NCBI RefSeq assembly: GCF_020782115.1
Contig: NZ_JAJGMW010000003.1
Coordinates: 1-64,000 of the forward strand
Source of the DNA: Leeuwenhoekiella parthenopeia
Lineage (GTDB): Bacteria > Bacteroidota > Bacteroidia > Flavobacteriales > Flavobacteriaceae
DNA: 64,000 nucleotides
Direction: 5' to 3'
The notes beneath the pieces were generated by a model, which saw only the letters and a program-made list of their open reading frames with translations, ran no database searches and was not told the DNA's origin. Made by a program: the position numbers and the translations under genes. Of this stretch, positions 34,227-41,308 are shown piece by piece. Every line of letters starts with the position of its first letter. Positions within the stretch are counted from its first letter, which is position 1.

Positions 34227-36503
34227 ATGAAAAGTATTCGTTCCAGATTTCTAATTATCGGTCTGCTTTGTCTTGCCACTACTGTATTTGCCCAAAAAAG
34301 ACAGGCTATTCCTGAAGTAGAAGCCCTTTTAAAAAAAATGACCCTTGAAGAAAAAATAGGTCAGCTTAACTTACTCACTCCCGGTGGTGGTGTCGCAACA
34401 GGCTCGGTGGTGAGTAAAAATGTAGAAGATAAAATAAAGTCCGGCAACGTGGGCGGTTTGTTTGGGGTTGCAGGACCTGAAAAAATCAGACAGGCGCAGG
34501 AACTGGCGGTAAAAAATACACGTCTGGGCATTCCGCTGCTTATAGGTTCTGATGTCATTCACGGGTATAAAACCACATTTCCTATTCCGTTGGGACTGTC
34601 AAGCAGCTGGGATATGGAGCTGATAAAGAAAACAGCTCAGATTGCTGCTCAGGAAGCCACTGCAGACGGGATAAACTGGAACTTTTCACCTATGGTTGAC
34701 ATAGCCCGAGATCCGCGCTGGGGGCGTATTGCCGAAGGTGCCGGGGAAGACCCATATCTGGGTTCTCAAATCGCAAAAGCAATGGTGCAAGGTTACCAAC
34801 AGGAAGATCTTACCGCCGAAAATACGATGATCGCCACCGTAAAACATTTTGCACTCTATGGCGCTTCAGAAGGTGGCCGTGATTACAACACCACCGATAT
34901 GAGCCGGGTTAAAATGTTTAACGAATACCTACCTCCTTACAAAGCCGCTATTGATGCAGGTGCCGAGAGTGTCATGAGTTCGTTTAACGACGTTGATGGT
35001 GTGCCCGCAAGTGGCAACAAATGGTTACTCACAACCCTACTTCGCGACCGCTGGGGCTTTGACGGTTTTGTAGTTTCAGATTATACTTCGGTGAACGAAA
35101 TGATCGCGCATGGTATGGGTGATTTACAGGCCGTATCTGCGCTTTCCATCAATGCCGGACTGGATATGGATATGGTAGGCGAAGGTTTCTTAACGACCCT
35201 TAAAAAGTCGGTTGAAGAAGGTAAGGTTACAGAGGAAACGATTACTCAGGCCTGTCGTCGCATTCTGGAGGCTAAATATCGATTGGGTCTGTTTCAAGAT
35301 CCCTATAAATATTCCGATTCTAAAAGACCGCAACGCGATATTCTAACCGATGCAAACAAGGCTATTGCCCGCGAGGCAGCACGTAAGTCTTTCGTTTTAC
35401 TTAAGAATGAAAACAATACGCTTCCGCTAGCTAAAAATGCTAAAATCGCACTTGTTGGTCCGCTGGCAGACAGTAAAAACAATATGCTGGGTACCTGGGC
35501 ACCTACCGGTAACCCTCAACTTTCAGTATCTATCTTAACCGGATTCAAAAATGTAGCTCCACAGGCTGAGATTACCTATGCTAAAGGTGCCAACATCTCT
35601 AATGATTCCGCATTCGCGAAAAAAGTAAACGTCTTTGGTCCGCGAATTGAAATCTCAGAAGAAAGTCCAGAAGGTCTTTTAGCGGAAGCACTTCTTGCTG
35701 CAAAAAATGCTGATGTAGTTGTTGCTGTGGTCGGTGAAGCCACCGAAATGAGTGGTGAAGCCGGGAGCCGTACAGACATCAGCATCCCTGACAGTCAGAA
35801 GCATTTAATTCGTCAACTCGTAAAAACCGGAAAACCGTTAGTGCTTGTTTTGATGAGTGGCCGCCCGCTGGTCATCACCGAAGAAATGGACCTTCCCGTA
35901 AGCATTTTACAGGTTTGGCATCCCGGTATTGAGGCCGGTAATGCCGTTGCAGATGTGGTTTTTGGAGATTACAATCCTTCCGGAAAACTTACAGCAAGCT
36001 GGCCGCGTAACGTAGGACAAATCCCTGTATATCACAGTATGAAAAACACCGGTCGCCCTGCTCCTTCTGCTGAATTTGAGAAGTTTAAATCACAATATCT
36101 GGATTCGCCCAATGCGCCTTTGCTTCCGTTTGGTTATGGCTTAAGCTATACTTCTTTTGAGTATGGAAAACTTTCATTAGCTAAAAAAGAAATCAATTCC
36201 GGTGAATCTTTGGAGGTACAGGTTGATGTGACCAATACCGGTGATCACGACGGTGAGGAAGTAGTGCAATTATACCTGCACGATGTAGTACGTAGCCTTA
36301 CGCCACCGGTACGAACACTTAAAGGCTTTGAAAAGGTATTTTTAAAGAAGGGAGAAACCAAAACGGTTACGCTAACTTTAGAACCCGACGATCTCAAATT
36401 TTACGACGGGGCGCTTGATTTTGTAGCTGAGCCGGGAGAATTTGAAATCTTTGTGGGTGGAAACAGCAATGCTACCTTAAAAGAAGCCTTTACGCTTAAC
36501 TAA
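34227..36503 (+). CDS. bglX: GH3 beta-glucosidase (BglX-like), exported
   Basis: 758 residues from the ATG at 34227 (MKSIRSRFLIIGLLCLATTV, ending FAQ, a clear signal peptide); a GTG at 34206 is in frame but less likely. Domain 1 barrel has PRWGRIAEGAGEDPYLGSQI and the nucleophile Asp at about 285 in FVVSDYTSVNEM. Domain 2 carries GEATEMSGEAGSR near the acid/base loop, and a fibronectin-III-like C-terminal domain follows (about 660-755). Periplasmic GH3 enzymes of this type cut gluco-oligosaccharides to glucose; a Bacteroides member beside GH144 acts on sophoro-oligosaccharides. An imperfect hairpin (CCCACGAAA/TTTCGGTGGG) in the 92-base gap before it could mark mRNA processing. Confidence 0.92.
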   Translation: MKSIRSRFLIIGLLCLATTVFAQKRQAIPEVEALLKKMTLEEKIGQLNLLTPGGGVATGSVVSKNVEDKIKSGNVGGLFGVAGPEKIRQAQELAVKNTRLGIPLLIGSDVIHGYKTTFPIPLGLSSSWDMELIKKTAQIAAQEATADGINWNFSPMVDIARDPRWGRIAEGAGEDPYLGSQIAKAMVQGYQQEDLTAENTMIATVKHFALYGASEGGRDYNTTDMSRVKMFNEYLPPYKAAIDAGAESVMSSFNDVDGVPASGNKWLLTTLLRDRWGFDGFVVSDYTSVNEMIAHGMGDLQAVSALSINAGLDMDMVGEGFLTTLKKSVEEGKVTEETITQACRRILEAKYRLGLFQDPYKYSDSKRPQRDILTDANKAIAREAARKSFVLLKNENNTLPLAKNAKIALVGPLADSKNNMLGTWAPTGNPQLSVSILTGFKNVAPQAEITYAKGANISNDSAFAKKVNVFGPRIEISEESPEGLLAEALLAAKNADVVVAVVGEATEMSGEAGSRTDISIPDSQKHLIRQLVKTGKPLVLVLMSGRPLVITEEMDLPVSILQVWHPGIEAGNAVADVVFGDYNPSGKLTASWPRNVGQIPVYHSMKNTGRPAPSAEFEKFKSQYLDSPNAPLLPFGYGLSYTSFEYGKLSLAKKEINSGESLEVQVDVTNTGDHDGEEVVQLYLHDVVRSLTPPVRTLKGFEKVFLKKGETKTVTLTLEPDDLKFYDGALDFVAEPGEFEIFVGGNSNATLKEAFTLN

Positions 36504-36514
36504 AATTAGCCAAG

Positions 36515-37420
36515 ATGATACGCCAAATCTGCATATTCGCAACACTCATTTTTTCAGTCTTTACTCTGGGAGCCCAACAAAAATACGTAGGTCAGGTCTA
36601 TGCAGATTTGGTAAAATCTACACACACCTATGCCGATACCTTAAAGCTTGATTTTTATACAGCAACGCAAAATCGAAATGACAACTCACGCCCTTTGATT
36701 GTGCTGGTTCACGGTGGTGGTTTTTCGGGAGGGAAACGCGATAACGCTCAGGAAACCGAATTTTCACAAACTATGGCCGCTAAGGGATACGCAGTAGCTT
36801 CTATAAGCTATCACCTAACCCGCAAGGGCAAAGGGACGGGTTTTGGTTGTGATTGCCCGGCTTCCGAAAAACTGGAAACTTTTAAACAAACCACAACCGA
36901 TATTTTAGACGCAGTAGGTTATCTTAAATCAAATCCGAATTTTAGTTTTGATCCTGAAAAAATCATTCTTGCCGGGAGCAGCGCCGGTGCAGAAGGTATT
37001 TTAAACACCGCGTATATGGCGCAACATCCCGATTTTAAGGATTTGGGCAATTACCCCAAAATAGCTGCAGTGGTATCTTTTGCAGGAGCTGTGGTAGATG
37101 CCCGGTACATTACTTCAGAAAATGCAGTTCCGGGTTTCTTTATTCACGGCGATGCAGATAATTTGGTTCCTTATTCCAGTGACCCGCATCATTTTTGTAA
37201 GTACGGAAGTCCCGGCTTTTTGCCTTTAGATGGTGATGCGTTTATCGCAGCAAAGCTGAAAGAGCTCAATGCATCCTACACTTTGCTTAGCGCACCGGGA
37301 GGCAATCACGACTGGGCCGGCTTAGGCTATACCTACACCACTCAAATTGCTGTATTTCTAAATGCAGTAATTCACGAACAACAGCTTATTCAGCACGAGG
37401 AATCTGTTGAAAAACAATAA
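36515..37420 (+). CDS. Secreted carboxylesterase-like alpha/beta hydrolase
   Basis: 301 residues, signal peptide ending LGAQ (about 20). The oxyanion motif is VLVHGGGFSGGKRDN, the nucleophile elbow LAGSSAGAEGIL (Ser about 154), Asp in GFFIHGDADNLVPYS and His in APGGNHDWAGLGY. The HGGG plus GxSAG pattern is that of the hormone-sensitive-lipase/carboxylesterase branch, so it is not a copy of the first esterase in the operon. A short cysteine-containing insertion (FGCDCPASEK) may form a disulfide. It lies 11 bases after the GH3 gene and 3 before the sulfatase-family gene. Confidence 0.82.
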   Translation: MIRQICIFATLIFSVFTLGAQQKYVGQVYADLVKSTHTYADTLKLDFYTATQNRNDNSRPLIVLVHGGGFSGGKRDNAQETEFSQTMAAKGYAVASISYHLTRKGKGTGFGCDCPASEKLETFKQTTTDILDAVGYLKSNPNFSFDPEKIILAGSSAGAEGILNTAYMAQHPDFKDLGNYPKIAAVVSFAGAVVDARYITSENAVPGFFIHGDADNLVPYSSDPHHFCKYGSPGFLPLDGDAFIAAKLKELNASYTLLSAPGGNHDWAGLGYTYTTQIAVFLNAVIHEQQLIQHEESVEKQ

Positions 37421-37423
37421 CCA

Positions 37424-39067
37424 ATGAAAACCGCTTTTCCCATTTTACTCCTGCTACTCGCATTTCTATCCTGCAAGGAAGAAAACAAAAAAACAGAGGT
37501 CGCTGAGGCACAGCCCAAAAAGCCCAATATTATTTTCATTATGTCTGACGATCACGCGTTTCAGGCAATAAGTGCATACGGGCATCCCGTGAGTGAGTTG
37601 GCTCCTACTCCTAACATTGACCGTATTGCCACTAACGGCATGCGTATGGACCGGGCTTATGTGACCAACTCTATTTGCGGCCCAAGCCGGGCGGTGATTT
37701 TGACCGGTAAACACAGCCACATCAATGGTTTTCGGCAAAACGGGGATCGCTTTGATGGCGACCAGCCTACCTTGCCCAAAAAATTACAGGAACTGGGATA
37801 CACCACCGCGATTCTGGGCAAATGGCATTTGCACGGCTATCCGCAGGGATTTGACTACTGGAATATTATTAAAGACCAGGGCAATTACTACAATCCGGAC
37901 TTTATAAAAGAAGGGGACACGAGCCGCGTAATGGGTTATGCTACAGACCTCATTACGCAAGATGCATTAAACTGGCTCGATACCCAGCGTGACACTACAA
38001 AGCCGTTCTTTATGATGGTGCATCACAAGGCCCCGCACCGCAACTGGATGCCGGCATTAAGACACACAACAAAGTACGACTCGGTCACTTTCCCCTTGCC
38101 AGACACCTATTTTACAGATCACGCCGGTTCGCAGGCTTCTCAGGAGCAATTGCAAACGGTTTATAAAGATATGTATGAAGGTCACGATCTGAAAATGACC
38201 AAAGAATTAGGCAGCCCTGAATTGGCTCACAATCCCTGGACTACCGATTTTGAACGGATGACACCTCAACAGCGCGAAGCATGGGATACTGCTTACCAAC
38301 CCAAAAACGATGCTTTTCATAAGGCCGATCTGCACGGCAAAGCACTTGACGAGTGGAAAGGTCAGCGCTATTTACGCGATTATATGGCGACTATTGCTGC
38401 TGTAGATGAAGGCGTAGGCCAGATTCTTGATTACCTCGAAGCTCATAATCTGGATGAAAACACTATTATGGTTTATACTTCAGATCAGGGATTTTATCTG
38501 GGTGAAAAGGGATTTTTTGACAAGCGGTTTATGTATGAAGAGTCGTATCGCACTCCGCTTCTGGTACAATACCCCAAAGCAATCAAAGCAGGAAGCCACA
38601 GTGAAGCTCTGGTACAAAACCTGGATTTTGCGCAAACCTTTTTAGATTACGCTCAGGGTGATTCTCTGGCTGTGGACATGCAGGGGCAATCACTTCGGCC
38701 GGTGCTTGAGCAGCAACTAGCGGATACCGATTTTAAAGAGGTATTGTACTATCATTATTACGACTTTCCGGCGTTTCATATGGTCAAAAAGCATTATGGC
38801 GTAAGTACCAGGCGCTATAAACTGATGCATATTTACGATGACATAGACACCTGGGAATTTTACGATCTGGAAAGTGATCCGCAGGAAATTCAGAATAAAA
38901 TTGATGACCCTGCGTATTCTGAAATCATTGCAGGTTTACACAAAAAGCTAGACTCAATTCAGGAAGCCTACGGTGTTACGTCAAAAGAATTTGAGCAGGC
39001 TCCACAAAAACAGGTGGAGCAAGCCTATAAAAACTTTGAACGTCTTCGCGGTACGCCAATGCAATAG
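37424..39067 (+). CDS. Sulfatase-family (S1) lipoprotein with formylglycine motif
   Basis: 547 residues, lipobox FLSC (Cys about 17). The catalytic cysteine is in SICGPSRAVILTGKHSH (Cys about 85), the C-x-P/S-x-R signature that is oxidised to formylglycine. Metal and substrate residues appear in IIFIMSDDHAFQ, ILGKWHLHG, VHHKAPHRNWMP and VYTSDQGFYLGEKGFFDKRF. The family hydrolyses sulfate esters, but some formylglycine members hydrolyse phosphonate monoesters or phosphodiesters. No maturase gene is in the window, so activation depends on one elsewhere. Its place in a GH144/GH3 operon is unusual if the substrate is plain beta-glucan. Confidence 0.9.
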   Translation: MKTAFPILLLLLAFLSCKEENKKTEVAEAQPKKPNIIFIMSDDHAFQAISAYGHPVSELAPTPNIDRIATNGMRMDRAYVTNSICGPSRAVILTGKHSHINGFRQNGDRFDGDQPTLPKKLQELGYTTAILGKWHLHGYPQGFDYWNIIKDQGNYYNPDFIKEGDTSRVMGYATDLITQDALNWLDTQRDTTKPFFMMVHHKAPHRNWMPALRHTTKYDSVTFPLPDTYFTDHAGSQASQEQLQTVYKDMYEGHDLKMTKELGSPELAHNPWTTDFERMTPQQREAWDTAYQPKNDAFHKADLHGKALDEWKGQRYLRDYMATIAAVDEGVGQILDYLEAHNLDENTIMVYTSDQGFYLGEKGFFDKRFMYEESYRTPLLVQYPKAIKAGSHSEALVQNLDFAQTFLDYAQGDSLAVDMQGQSLRPVLEQQLADTDFKEVLYYHYYDFPAFHMVKKHYGVSTRRYKLMHIYDDIDTWEFYDLESDPQEIQNKIDDPAYSEIIAGLHKKLDSIQEAYGVTSKEFEQAPQKQVEQAYKNFERLRGTPMQ

Positions 39068-39145
39068 CTTAATACAGGCTTAACCCCAAATCGTGATGCC
39101 ATTTTCCAGCTTTGACTTATTTTTCGATTTTAAAAACACCTTAAT

Positions 39146-39985
39146 ATGAAGTTTCCCGCTTTCCTCCTTTTTGCATTTTTTGGTCTAAATCTTTTACCGG
39201 CTCAGGAACTCAGTCTGATGACCTACAACATCAGGATGGCTACAGAGTCTGACGGAGACAACGCCTGGAGTAAGCGCAAGGAATTTCTTACCGCGCAGGT
39301 ACTTTTTTATGCTCCCGATGTAATGGGCGTACAGGAAGCTCTACCCGAACAAATGCAGTATTTGGGCGAAAACCTTACCGGTTACAAACACGTGGGAGTA
39401 GGTCGTGAAGGCGAAAACAAAGGCGAATTTTCCGCGATTTTTTACAATGCGGAAAAACTGGAACTCATAGCAAGTAATACCTTTTGGCTCTCAACTACAC
39501 CGGAAGAAATCTCTACCGGCTGGGACGCCGCGCTACCTCGAATTTGCACTTATGCCTTGTTTGAAATCAAAGAAACCGCTGCCCGCTTTTATGTCTTCAA
39601 TACGCATTTCGATCACGTAGGAGTTGAAGCCCGTAAATACAGCGCCCAATTAATACTTGACCAGATACGCGAAATCAACAGCCTGAATTATCCGGTTTTT
39701 GTCACCGGCGACTTTAATCTGGAACCCGATTCTGAACCTATTGCTGTTTTAGAAACACAATTAAAAGACACCTTTAAAGCGAGTTTAAGCGGTTCTTTTG
39801 GCCCCGAAGGCACTTTTAACGGTTTTGATTTTGACCAACCCGTAACCCGCCGCATCGACTATATTTTTGTGGGTAAAACGAGTCCGGTTAAAGTATTGAA
39901 ACACGCCACACTAAGCGATTCTAAAAATCTCAACTACGCTTCAGACCATTTGCCGGTTTATACTTTAGTAGAAATTCAGCCCTAA
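39146..39985 (+). CDS. Secreted endonuclease/exonuclease/phosphatase-fold enzyme
   Basis: 279 residues, signal peptide ending LPAQ (about 19). The DNase-I-like fold shows LMTYNIRMA (Asn ligand), GVQEALPEQM (catalytic Glu), NTHFDHVG, TGDFNLEPDSEP (Asp/Asn) and a final YASDHLPVY (Asp-His). Exported members in Bacteroidota glycan loci are usually taken as phosphodiesterases or phosphatases rather than nucleases, and the specificity is undetermined. It is the last gene of the glucan operon, 78 bases after the sulfatase-family gene and followed by a terminator at 40130-40162. Confidence 0.85.
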   Translation: MKFPAFLLFAFFGLNLLPAQELSLMTYNIRMATESDGDNAWSKRKEFLTAQVLFYAPDVMGVQEALPEQMQYLGENLTGYKHVGVGREGENKGEFSAIFYNAEKLELIASNTFWLSTTPEEISTGWDAALPRICTYALFEIKETAARFYVFNTHFDHVGVEARKYSAQLILDQIREINSLNYPVFVTGDFNLEPDSEPIAVLETQLKDTFKASLSGSFGPEGTFNGFDFDQPVTRRIDYIFVGKTSPVKVLKHATLSDSKNLNYASDHLPVYTLVEIQP

Positions 39986-40023
39986 AAATGGAGATTACAG
40001 CATAAAAATTAAAAAAGTAATGC

Positions 40024-40129
40024 TATTTTTGTCCTTCATTCAGAAAACAATCCGGTGCTGCCGGTCCTTATAAAGAAGTTGTGTTGTCTTCCGGCAACGG
40101 AAGACTGGTTTTGTAGTGAAACCTTTGAG
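40024..40129 (+). ncRNA. Candidate small RNA between the glucan operon and the aldo/keto reductase
   Basis: A TAnnTTTG box (TATTTTTG, 40024-40031) predicts a start near 40038. Downstream come a short CCGG-TGCTG-CCGG stem, a perfect 8-bp hairpin GTCTTCCG/CGGAAGAC with a GCAA (GNRA) tetraloop at 40086-40105, and then the terminator at 40130-40162. No open frame of note is present. Total length would be about 125 bases. No clear -33 box is seen, and the region may simply be the 3' untranslated end of the operon. Confidence 0.35.
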
Positions 40130-40162
40130 AAGCTTTTCCACCTTAGGCGGAGAGGCTTTTTT
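40130..40162 (+). terminator. Rho-independent terminator
   Basis: Thirteen-base stem AAGCTTTTCCACC/GGCGGAGAGGCTT with two wobbles and one mismatch, 3-base loop, then six T. It ends the plus-strand glucan operon and/or the candidate small RNA and stops 3 bases before the end of the minus-strand reductase gene. Confidence 0.75.
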
Positions 40163-40165
40163 GTT

Positions 40166-41166
40166 TCAGGAACCTAAAATTTCTTCTATGTGTTTCAATT
40201 CGCCTTCTGAAAATGCCAGGTTATGCAGCGCATTCAGATTATTGTGCAATTGTTCTACTTTACTCACTCCCACCAGTACTGAAGTCACACGCATATCTTT
40301 TAGCAGCCAGCTAATCGCCATTTGAGCAAGACTCTGAACGCGATCCCGGGCAATGCTGTTCAGTTTTTCAACTTTATACAAGAGCTCTGGTGTAATGCGA
40401 TCTTCAGAAAGGTATACCGAATTTGCCGCACGCGAATCTTTTGGAATTCCGTTGAGATACTTATCGGTAAGCAGACCCTGTTGCAAAGGTGAAAAGACCA
40501 CACTGCCCAGACCGGTATCTTCTAACGCATCAAGCAAACCATCTTCAACCCAGCGATCAAACATATTGTACCGTGGTTGATGCACCAGAAACGGAGTACC
40601 CATTTGCTTCAATAAGGCTGCGGCTTTCCGCGTACGCGCTGCGTCATAATTGGAAACTCCTACATAGAGTGCCTTCCCCGAACGTACAAGCTGATCCAGC
40701 GCACTCACGGTTTCTTCTAAGGGTGTTTCAGGATCAGGACGATGATGGTAAAAAACATCTACGTAGTCAAGACCCATTCGCTTTAAAGACTGGTCACAGC
40801 TCGAAATCAAATATTTCCGGGAGCCCCAATTCCCATAAGGTCCGGGCCACATGTCGTAACCGGCTTTTGAAGAAATAATCAACTCATCCCGATAGGGCTT
40901 AAAATCTTCCCGATATAAACGTCCAAAATTGGTTTCTGCCGCACCATAAGGAGGTCCGTAATTATTAGCCAGATCAAAAGGGTTATGCCTTTATCAAATG
41001 CGGTTCTAAGTAGTAATCTTCCGTTAGTTAAATCTGCTGTATCTCCGAAGTTATGCCACAGCCCCAGCGAAATCATTGGGAGTTTGATTCCACTTACTCC
41101 ACAGCGACGGTACTGCATGGTTTCGTAGCGCTCTTCTGCCGCAGTATATTTTTTAACGGTGTTCAT
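40166..41166 (-). pseudogene. Aldo/keto reductase (YghZ-like) with a single-base frameshift
   Basis: Two adjacent minus-strand frames together encode one aldo/keto reductase of about 333 residues. The first part (ATG at 41166) runs MQYRRCGVSGIKLPMISLG, LWHNFGDTADL, up to AFDKGIT and then shifts. The other frame resumes at once with FDLANNYGPPYGAAETNFGR, ELIISSKAGYDMWPGPYGNW, YVDVFYHHRPDPETPLEE and AMISWLLKD. Adding one base between 40979 and 40980 (ACCCATTTTGAT instead of ACCCTTTTGAT) restores HFDLANNYG, which holds the tetrad Asp and Tyr. The Lys (SSKAG) and His (YHHRPD) are intact. Either a recent mutation or a sequencing error in a short homopolymer; the rest of the gene is undamaged. Confidence 0.88.
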
Positions 41167-41308
41167 AGGTATTAGATCAATTGGATTAATGACTAAAAAT
41201 AAACATTTCAGCCCGGTTCTAATTTAATTTAAATCTTCGCGGCTTATTTTGATTTGAAACTTTGAATATTTGGTAACTTCAAAGCTTTAAATTTTAGTTT
41301 CAGTTCTT

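Noticed and set aside
40086-40105. Possible signal recognition particle RNA core
   Set aside because: The conserved GGAAG...GCAG core of SRP RNA is absent; the tetraloop is GCAA in an otherwise unrelated stem.
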